A DNA stretch of 64,000 nt from assembly GCA_014843695.1 (NCBI GenBank), contig JABXNX010000098.1:1-64000 (forward strand). The letters run 5' to 3'. The position numbers and the translations under genes were made by a program. This document shows positions 33,901 to 45,900 of this stretch, in pieces. Numbering within the stretch: the first letter of the stretch is position 1; every line of letters starts with the position of its first letter. The stretch comes from Archivesica marissinica. Its lineage: Eukaryota; Mollusca; Bivalvia; Venerida; Vesicomyidae. The notes below the pieces were generated by a model. That model saw only the letters and a list, made by a program, of their open reading frames with translations. It made no database searches and was not told where the DNA came from.

Positions 33901-36900
33901 GTACTGTAACAACCTACCTGTACATCTACTGTCATACTATTCTGGGGTACTGTAACAACCTACCTGTACATCTACTGTCATACTATTCTGGGGTACTGTA
34001 ACAACCTACCTGTACATCTACTGTCATACTATTCTGGGGTACTGTAACAACCTACCTGTACATCTACTGTCATACTATTCTGGGGTACTGTAACAACCTA
34101 CCTGTACATCTACTGTCATACTATTCTGGGGTACTGTAACAACCTACCTGTACATCTACTGTCATACTATTCTGGGGTACTGTAACAACCTACCTGTACA
34201 TCTACTGTCATACTATTCTGGGGTACTGTAACAACCTACCTGTACATCTACTGTCATACTAGTATGGGGTACTGTAACAACCTACCTGTACATCTACTGT
34301 CATACTAGTATGGGGTACTGTAACAACCTACCTGTTCATCTACTGTCATACTATTCTGGGGTACTGTAACAACCTACCTGTACATCTACTGTCATACTAT
34401 TCTGGGGTACTGTAACAACCTACCTGTACATCTACTGTCATACTATTATGGGGTACTGTAACAACCTACCTGTACATCTACTGTCATACTATTCTGGGGT
34501 ACTGTAACAACCTACCTGTACATCTACTGTCATACTATTATGGGGTACTGTAACAACCTACCTGTACATCTACTGTCATACTATTCTGGGGTACTGTAAC
34601 AACCTACCTGTTCATCTACTGTCATACTATTATGGGGTACTGTAACAACCTACCTGTACATCTACTGTCATACTATTCTGGGGTACTGTGATGCCCATGC
34701 TCTGTCTGACCCTCTTATATTTCCGACAACACCAACTGAAAAGTAGACAGATAATCAAAATATTACTGAAAATCAGTCATAAAATTGTTGTTGTAACATG
34801 GGCAGAGGGCCTACATGTCAACGGAGAAATAATGATTTATAGAAAATGATAATTAACAAAATAATTTTAAGAATCACAAATCAGCATGACGAAAAATCAT
34901 TACGCTTTTATTAATAAATTACATAGCTGATACAAAAGTAATTAGCAGGCTCTGAATAGCAAGCTCCAATTTTTCTTTCTCTCCAGCACGACCCCAATTT
35001 TTCTTTCTCTCTCCAGCACGACCCCCATCTCTTTCTTTCTCCTTCCCTCTCCCATAAGTCAAACTTTTTCTTATTCTAATTTACTTTGTTTTAATAATTC
35101 TACAAAATGTACTTTTTTCAGAAAAAAAATGATTTTGTGTAAAAATATAATCGTTATGTTTCTATATTTATATATGCTTGAAATCAGTAGTTGCTATTTC
35201 TATTCATTTACTATCTTGTCGGGAAGGGCAGTCAAGGGCAGCTTAAACAGTCAAAATAGTACCACAAATTAATCATGTCTGCATAATGATCATGGGTAGT
35301 AATCGTGGAGAACAGTAATTGACAGGTCGCCACATTCAAGGAAGATTTATCACTTAAACAAATTGTTTATTTTAGTTTGAAAAGTCTCTTTATGATAGAA
35401 AAACGATGCAACAATAAGCTAAGTGGCGCTAGAAAAAATCGAGTTTACAGTTTGGTTTGGTTTGGTTTAAACATATTTATTCGACATTATATAATTTATT
35501 TACAACAAATAATTATGTACACAATAAATACAAGTGGATTGAAATGAAAGCTAAAAGCTTATTGGATTTCTCCCATGAATGAGTTTGAACTGAAAATGAA
35601 ATAAAATGTCTGGTTTATATTGACATGAATGAGTTGGAACTTTGTTACACATTATATTTTACAGAAAACCTACTCAGTTTCAATAACAGGCAATATATAA
35701 TATCTATTAAAAAAATTGATTCACTCAAACAGATCCCCCGTCTGACCCTAATGAAATTAACAGTCTTTCAGATGGGACGTTAAACCGAGGTCTCGTGTCG
35801 GTGCTTTACACCGTGCACGTAAAAGAACAAGAGGAGACTCTGGAATTGGTCTCTGTCTGTATCATGCACTATCCTCCAAAATCTAAAATGACTAATCTCT
35901 TCAGGAGGCGTCGCTCATATGGGCAACTGGTAGCGACGATAAATAAACGTAAAACACACACTTATTCACTCAATTTAAGGAAGACCCTTTCCATGAAAGT
36001 AAATCATGTATTGATGTGGAAGACTTGTACAATGAGCATCTTGTTTCTTTCAGAAATCAGGTCAGGATGTTCAGCTAATCAAAGCGAAGGAAGATGAACA
36101 TGCCAGTGAAACATCAGGTATTGGCTCAGCCACGGATTCTAGATTTCCATACTCCAGCCAAGTACCATTGTCACTGAGGTACCAAACAGCTCAGAGAGTG
36201 ATCCACTTATTAAACAGAAGCAAACCAATTATGCAGACATTGGTAATGACAGGAAATATTCTGTATGTGATATTTCAGATGCTTTGGATGAATTTGATGT
36301 GGATAATATAGATGGGTATAAACAGCCAGCCGATATTGACTCGGAGCAAGAATCTGTAAGAGCTGAACATGAATCTGTCAAAACTGGTTCATATGAAAGT
36401 GTTAAAATAGGAAATGATTCTCCAAATTTTGGATACGTTTCTAGACCTGATAAATCAATAGATGACAAAAGCATAAGTAGCCTTGATGTGGATAATATAG
36501 ATGGGTATAAACAGCCAGCCCATTTTGGAGTTTGGTTTGAAAACATTTACGTTGACAATATTTCAAACTGCAATGGCTGTGAAAAATTATGTTGTTTCAA
36601 CCAGTGCAATAATACATTTTATTTCAACGATAAATTTCTATATTTCATTGGAAATCATAAAATATAAATGTTTCTTACCATACTAGAGCAACAACAACAA
36701 TGATAGTGACAACTACACAGACAATAACCATCAACAGCACCGGACTCACTCCATCTGTAATACAACAATGATAGCCATAACTACACAGACAATAACCATC
36801 AACAGCACCTGACTCACTCCATCTGTAATACAACAATGATAGCCATAACTACACAGACAATAACCATCAACAGCACCTGACTCACTCCATCTGTAATACA

Positions 36901-39900
36901 ACATTGATAGCCATAACTACACAGCCAATAACCATCAACAGCACCGGACTCACTCCATCTGTAATACAACAATGATAGCCATAACTACACAGACAATAAC
37001 CATCAACAGCACCTGACTCACTCCATCTGTAATACAACAATGATAGCCATAACTACACAGACAATAACCATCAACAGCACCTGACTCACTCCATCTGTAA
37101 TACAACATTGATAGCCATAACTACAGCCAATAACCATCAACAGCACCGGACTCACTCCATCTGTAATACAACAATGATAGTGACAACTACACAGACAATA
37201 ACCATCAACAGCACTGGACTCACTCCATCTGTAATACAACAATGATAGCCATAACTACACAGCCAATAACCATCAACAGCACCGGACTCACTCCATCTGT
37301 AATACAACAATGATAGTGACAACTACACAGACAATAACCATCAACAGCACCGGACTCACTCCATCTGTAATACAACAATGATAGCCGTAACTACACAGCC
37401 AATAACCATCAACAGCACCGGACTTACTCCTTCTGTAATACAACAATGATAGCCATAACTACACAGCCAATAACCATCAACAGCACCGGACTCACTCCAT
37501 CTGTAATACAACAATGATAGCCGTAACTACACAGCCAATAACCATCAACAGCACCGGATTCACTCCATCTGTAATACAACATGAAATATTCTTACCATCA
37601 AACCTCAGATATAATAGCAACCAATCTGCCGGAATGTTGGTCACCACAAGTTAGACTGGTCCCTAATAAATAACGCAAGAATAGCTATAAAGTATATTCA
37701 AATACCAAAATCGCTATTCGTTGCCATCCCTACTTTAAAGTCATGTTCCTGTTATGAATGTCATGTTCCTTCTATGACTGTCACAAGTCATGTTACCATT
37801 ATGACTGTCACAAAGTCATGTTACCATTATGACTGTCACAAAGTCATGTTACCATTATGACTGTCACAAGTCATGTTACCATTATGACTGGCAAAAAGTA
37901 ATTTGTTATGACTGGCAAAATGTTCCTGTTGTGACTGACACAGTCATATTCCTGATATGACTGACACAAAGTCATGTTCCTACTATGACTGTCACAAAGT
38001 CATGTTCCTACTATGACTGACACAAAGTCATGTTCCTACTATGACTGACACAAAGTCATGTTCCTACTATGACTGACACAAAGTCATGTTCCTACTATGA
38101 CTGACACAAAGTCATGTTCCTGTTATGTCTCACACAAAGTCAAGTTCCTGTTATGACTGACACAAAGTCATGTTCCTGATATTACTGACACAAAGTGACT
38201 TTATTACATTACAAATCATACAAAAATGCACTGATGTACAACAATAATTTATGAAGCTTGTTTATCAGTTTTCTATTGTTCATATTGTAAATAATTGTCT
38301 CAAAATTGATCCTCCAAAAATCTAAAATGACTGATCTCTTCAGGAGGCGTCGCTCATATGGGCAACCGGTAGCGACATTAAATAAATGTAAAACACACAA
38401 AGATTATATTTGAATTATTGTTACTTACTTGTCCTCTCAGAAATGGTGAGCGATATGGACTTTGTATTTAGTGGTCCCATTCCTGCTTTGCTGCTTCCCC
38501 TAACCCACACGCAGACTAGGGAACCAACCGTTAGACCGCTAACAGTATAACTGTTGCTCTGTCGGGATACACGGGCTGATACTGTATCCTCCAAACCTGA
38601 AGAGAACCAATGAACAATGTTACACTCTGTACAAGGTCTTCCTTACCGGTATGTAGTATTTATCTACGGGACATAATCACTCCCTTGCTTTTAAACACAG
38701 TTGGAGGTCGTGATAGCGCAGTGGATGCGCATTCGCTTCAGGCGCGAAAGGTCCGGAGTTCGAGCCCCACTGGAGCCATTACGATTGTGCCCTTAGGCAA
38801 GGCATTTAAATTCCACGTTGCCTCTTCTCTCTCCCTCGTGGCGATGGATTCCATCAGGAATGAGGTCTCGAGAGTGATTTATATAAGTTGAAATAACTTG
38901 TTTCGCAATCGAGCTAAAATAAATTTGTATAAACTAAACACAGGTGGACAAAATCCCACCATCTATGTTACACTCTGTACAAGGTCTTCCTTACAGGTAC
39001 GTAGTATTTATCTACGGGAGCGGGACATAATCACTCCCTTGCTTCTAAACACAGGTGGACAAAATCCCACCATCTATGCTTATCTCTGTACACGGTCTTC
39101 ATTACAGGTACGTAGTATTTATCTACGGGACATAATCACTCCCTTGTTTCTAAACACAGGTGGACAAAATCCCACCATCTATGCTTATCTCTGTACACGG
39201 TCTTCATTACAGGTACGTAGCATTTATCTACGGGACATAATCACTCCCTTGCTTCTAAACACAGGTGGATGAACAAGTTTGTCTATGTAACTGCTAGTTT
39301 TAATCAGTGTGAATCAATATAAGGTACTTGCATGACCTCTTGAAACAATACAACATTTACAGATACTTGACCTATGACCTGTATTTAAAGTGTGACCTTG
39401 AAACTGATATGGTTCAAACACGAGTTATGTATGTCATCATCTCGATGTTGTTAACATCAGACACAAGTTTCAACAAAATCCTTTAAGGGCTGTATGGAGA
39501 TATGGACCAGCTTGTTCGTTGACCGGTAAATGCAATATTGACCTGGAACTGACGTAGTTGTAAACATGGGTCCTGAACGTTGTCTAAATATGACGAATAA
39601 TTTACCGATGTTTCTGGAAATTCTTTCAAGGGGTTTAGGAGATATCGGTATCGGACACAAAATGTTGCATCTAAAAAAGACATCCTCCCATTTCGTCCAT
39701 GGTGGGGAAATAATAACACATTGTACTTACATTTGCAAGTTTCCTTTCCATCGCCGATACAATACATGACGTTGTAGTGTGTGATGTAGGCTTTAGTGAC
39801 CTTGCAGTCATAGAGGGTCCATTCTACAGTGAACCCATTGTCTGGTGTCATCATTGTGAGATGGACATTTTGCACAGGTTCATCTTCATCTGGCACTGAA

Positions 39901-42900
39901 ATCATCACTTTAATTTAACCCTTTCCTTCATAGAGATTTAGGTTAATATATTATTATATCTCCATACAAACGCCAGCCATTTAGCTATCATGCAGTGGTT
40001 AAGTAGTCACCATATCTATCCCACCTCCATAGATATTACTGGGACTACATGAGATTTAGGTTAATATACTATTATATCTCCATACAAACGACAGCTAAAT
40101 GGCTGTCGTTTGTATGGAGATATAATAATATATTAACCTAAATCTCTATGAAGGAAAGGGTGAAAAAACTAATAATATCCAGGATTTTTGCAAATGAAGC
40201 AGTACAAACCCACCCATGACAACAAACATCAAAGCAAAACCATGTTGTCATTAATGGGCCTCTGATGGTTAGGTGCATAATTGATAGCATAATTGTTAGT
40301 ATGTCATAAAAACATAATGTGTATCTATTTATCTATAGCCGTATTGTGTTTATTTAAGTCGTAGCTTGGCATCTTTAACTCGTGTGTAATATGTTTGTTC
40401 TAAACATAATTACGTTTAATACCAATTTAAACTATGGATAAAAAAGCCGCCGTGATTGAAACCCAGTCACAATAGAATAGTAAGTGCCAATCTCACAACG
40501 TGTACATTACGCGAGTGTACCGATCAAAGGGGATGTCATTGCCATTAACAAAAGCTGTGAAAACTTTTGTGTGACACGCGGACCTGGACACTCAGCCAAT
40601 TGTGTTCGACCAAAAGGTGTTAATTTAAGTACTAATTGATTTCATGGGACCAGTGATCTGGTTCGAGAGTTCCAGTCATCCGTGCTCGAGTCATCGAAGG
40701 TAGAACAATATGCATTATAGAGATTATCGCCGGGACCAGACGACATGTTCGAGCCAACGGTGGTGTTCGAGCCAACCGAGTTCGAGGCAACGACGTTCGA
40801 CTGTACTAACAGTGCACAATTACCTATTAAAGTTCAGAGTTCATTCTAGGTCAGAATGTTTGGGAGAAGTGAGAAAGCGCGTAATCGCTTCCTTAAATGG
40901 TGTTCTTTAATATACTTCTGCAAAATAGGGTTAAAATGCACAGTTCAACCATTAAATACATTTGAATAGAAGGAGTGCTTTATAACTTTATAATGGGCCA
41001 GTGTATCTTACTAGCCAAAAGTTTTTTTTGTTTTTTTTAGGGAGAAGTCAGGGTCCCTAGGGCGACAATTTCGCCCACATCGCCCTCTAATCTGATCCCT
41101 GAAAGTTTTATCTTATTTCATTGATAAGTAATCGTTGTTGGGCTAATTCTATACTTATTTACTTTCTGTGATTACCTCCACTGAAGAGCAGAATGCAATA
41201 ATAAACAAAGGTCACCTTTGGGGAGTGGCCGACCATTTTCGGAAAAATCTTAATTTCACTTTTGAGAATCTGTTGATTGCGTAGAAATTAGTCACCGATT
41301 GAAAATAATTGTTGAAATTATTTCGGACGAATGTGTACTGTAGTAGCAATGTTGTTTATACGTGAAATAATATTTTGTGGTGGATACAATTCTATGCCAT
41401 TTAAAGCTATAGAGTTACCTTTTCCTGCTTCGTAGATGCACGGTTCCCAGTGGATACCAGTATCAGCCGACAGACCTTGACCTTTGTCATAACCATGGGT
41501 AACAAGACCATACTGATATATCTCATTACACTGGTTGCCAGGCAACATAAATAATGTTGCATTTGTCATCAGTTTCTTCCTTCTGACTGGTTCCTGAAAT
41601 GTATCACAAATAATTTGAAAATTTAATGTTTTTCGTATTTTGTTTAAATCATTGAGAATAAATGTACCACAGCATTTAGACCCCCTGAATAATAACTCTT
41701 CTTAACCCTTTCCCTCATAGAAGCACCTCTTGACGCCATTACCAATACCACATACATTAACCCTTTCCCTCATAGAAGCACCTCTTGACGCCATTACCAA
41801 TACCACATACATTAACCCTTTCCCTCATAAGAAGCACCTCTTGACGCCATTACCAATATACATACATTAACCCTTTCCCACATAGAAGCACCTCTTGATC
41901 ATTACCAATATGACATACATTAACCCTTTCCCTCATAGAAGCACCTCTTGACGCCATTACCAATACGACATACATTAACCCTTTCCCTCATAGAAGCACC
42001 TCTTGACGCCATTACCAATACGACATACATTAATCCTTTCCCTCATAGAAGCACCTCTTGACGCCATTACCAATATGCCATACATTAACCCTTTCCCTCA
42101 TAGAAGCACCTCTTGACGCCATTACCAATATGACATACATTAACCCTTTCCCTCATAGAAGCACCTCTTGACACCATTACCAATATGACATACATTAACC
42201 CTTTCCCACATAGAAGCACCTCTTGAGCCATTACCAATATGACATACATTAACCCTTTCCCTCATAGAAGCACCTCTTGACGCCATTACCAATACGACAT
42301 ACATTAACCCTTTCCCTCATAGAAGCACCTCTTGACGCCATTACCAATACCACATACATTAACCCTTTCCCACATAGAAGCACCTCTTGATGCCATTACC
42401 AATATGACATACATTAACCCTTTCCCACATAGAAGCACCTCTTGATGCCATTACCAATATGACATACATTAACCCTTTCCCTCATAGAAGCACCTCTTGA
42501 CGCCATTACCAATATGACATACATTAACCCTTTCCCTCATAGAAGCATATCTTGACGCCATTACCAATATGACATACATTAACCCTTTCCCTCATAGAAG
42601 CACCTCTTGACGCCATTACCAATACAACATACATTGACCTTTTCCCTCATAGAAGCACATCTTGACACAATTACCAATACGATATACAGTGACAATGTAG
42701 TAGCCAAACCAATGTTCATTAACCCTTTCCCTCATAGAAGCACCTCTTGAGGCCATTACCAATACGACATACATTAACCCTTTCCCTCATAGAAGCACTT
42801 TGTCGCCATTACAAATACGACATACATTAACCCTTTCCCTCATAGAAGCACCTCTTGATGCCATTACAAATACGACATACATTAACACTTTCCCTCATAG

Positions 42901-45900
42901 AAGCACCTCTTGACGCCATTACCAATATGACATACATTAACCCTTTCCCTCATAGAAGCACCTCTTGACGCCATTACCAATACGACATACATTGACCTTT
43001 CCCTCATAGAAGCACCTCTTGACGCCATTACCAATATGACATACATTAACCCTTTCCCTCATAGAAGCACCTCTTGATGCCATTACAAATATGACATACA
43101 CTGACAATGTAGTAGCCAAACCAATGTTCATAATAAAGGCCAGAATCGCATGTAGTCTCAGTAATATCTAGGGAGGTGGGATAGATATGGCGACTACTTA
43201 TCCACTGCATGATAGCTAAATGGCTGTCGTTTGTATGGAGATATAATAATATATTAACCTAAATCTCTATGAAGGAAAGGGTGAAAAAACTAATAATATC
43301 CAGGATTTTGAAACAGTACAAACCCACCCATGACAACAAACATCAAAGCAAAACAATGTTGTCCTTAATGGGCCTCTGATGGTTAGGTGCATAATTGATA
43401 GCATAATTGTTAGTATGTCATAAAAACATAATGTGTATCCATTTCAGCTACACACAAAATATCGATTAACACACAAATTAACGTCAGTAACTTAAAGTGA
43501 ATTTATGTGAAATTGTATCAAATGTTCCCAGTAAAGACAAATTTGTTGTATCGACTTGGAAAACGATGTAATTTATTCATACAATACTTATAACAGGCAG
43601 CTATAATCAGTTGGTGTATCTTGTCAACATTTAGTGCTTCTGTGTGGGAGAGCACGTAATACAGTACTTTGTATGTACGACAGAAGACAAGCGAGAAATT
43701 AAATTAGGTTGTTCAAAAGACCATTAAATTAGGTTGTTCAAAAGACAATTATATTAGGATTTTTAAAAGACACTTAAATTAGGTTGTTTGAAAGACAATT
43801 TAATTAGGTTGTTAGAAAGACAATTAAATTAGGTTGTTCAAAAGACAATTAAATTAGGTTGTTAGAAAGACAATTAAATTAGGTTGTTCAAAAGACAATT
43901 AAATTAGGTTGTTTGAAAGACAATTAAATTAGGTTGTTCGAAAGACAATTAAATTAGGTTGTTCAAAAGACAATTAAATTAGGTTGTTTGAAAGAAAATA
44001 ACATAGGTTGGTCGAAAGACAATTAAATTAGGTTATTCGAAATACTGTTACAGGGTAAAACGGGGCATCACACTCTGCACCAGACACGATTGTTGAGTAC
44101 TGTTGCACCAGATCACTGCATGGAATACAATGCACATCAAAACCACACTCGCCCCAGACCGACCCTCTTAAAACAGAAACCAATCTGACACGATTGTTGA
44201 GTACCGTTGCACCAGATCACTGCATGGAATGGAATGGAATATATCTTAACAACACCCAGGTCAGCCCAACCCTCTTATAAAACAGAAACCAATCTGACAC
44301 GATTGTTGAGTACCGATGCACCAGATCACTGCATGGAATGAAATGGAATATATCTTAACAACACCCATGTCAGCCCAACCCTCTTATAAAACAGAAACCA
44401 ATCTGACACGATTGTTGAGTACCAATGCACTAGTCCAAATATTTAGACTTGAAAAATGTGACAGTTTACTATCCAGGCATTTTTCAAAGTCTAAACGCTA
44501 AACCTCAATTACGCGTAGCATATTTTATATTCTAAAAAGTCCTTTTTATAAATTAAAATTGTTAACAAGATCAACACACATACCGTTGTTTGAATTCTGC
44601 AGTCTATAACGTCTCTTGACACAATATTATACATGAAATCAACGTTTAAATTTCATGGCAGAGTTTCGCCATTCGAAATCGGCCATTTTGAATATTTGAT
44701 TATTGCGAAAAACAAAAATAGAACTAGAAATAGACGAAAATGTTTATCTCCGTGCCATTACGGTGAACCAAATAAGATTTCGTTTAATATCCAATTGTTC
44801 ATACATATGAAATAATAATCATTCGGATTTCTTTTGTGAAGACTGTGCAGAAAAAATGGGAGAATTTTACCTGTCGACTTCAAACAGCTAAATGACATGC
44901 ACAACGGTAATACAATATATTTTTAACGTTCTTAATATCTATATTTAGGATTATTCTTAACACCAATGCACACATTTATAACCGTTCATGTCCAAAAAGC
45001 TTCAAAATATTGGTCAGAAATTCCGCCATCGGATCAGGGCTATGCGAAAATGAGCTTTAACGATAACACCTCGAAATAACAGGAAAAACAAATTACGTAG
45101 AGGTCTTATTTATAGTCCTATAAATAAGAATACATCTTAACAACACCCACGTCAGCCCCACCCTCTTATAAAACAGAAACTAACCTGACACGATTGTTGA
45201 GTACCGATGCACCAGATCACTGTATGGAACATGTTCGAGTATCTTGTCCCGTTTTCTTTGACCACGATGTTCGCTACTGTCACGCAGCTTTGGTCTGTTT
45301 TATTGTATTCTACGATCAATTCTGACGGAACGGGTGCTGTAATTAGTAGATTACATGGAGATCATGCAAGGTATAGAGACACTAATATTCAACATTTTAT
45401 AATTTATTACTGGTACAGAGAGCTTGTATGCCTACTTTTAACAAGAAACACATTTTATACAGCTACCCATCACGATATGCAAAGAAAATCATCATTCTTA
45501 TGTATTACCAAATTTGATATACAGTCAAACCTGTGTTAACCCATTTCATTCTGGATACCGTTCAAACAGTACTTGCAAAGAACATAGAGCCAGATCAACC
45601 GCCATGGTACGTGCCGTCTGATCAAGCTCTATGCTGTTTGCTATTCAGATGATCTTGCTAAGACACTTGGCTATGTAGCAAACAACATAGATCCTGATCA
45701 GCACGCAGCGTCACGCTGCGGCTGATCTGGATCTATGTTGTTTGCAAAAGCCTTTTAATGTATCCAGAATGAAATGGGTTAAGCAGCCAGTTTCCAAATT
45801 CCCAATTTGTTATTTCATTATATATTTGCCATCTATTAAGCAGCCACCTGTGCTAAGCAGCCACTTTCTCGGATTCCCTTGGTTGGCTGCGTAAGACAGG

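Noticed and set aside
36284..36667. Separate gene on the + strand starting at DEFDVDNIDGYKQ
   Set aside because: It is the inverted partial copy of receptor exon 10, frameshifted upstream and running into unrelated sequence downstream.
37596..37640. Possible extra exon ending TTTGATG|GTAAGA upstream of the TM array
   Set aside because: An in-frame TAA lies just upstream and no good acceptor is present. Exon 7 already joins exon 8 in phase. The segment is also duplicated at 47990-48056 with the array flank.
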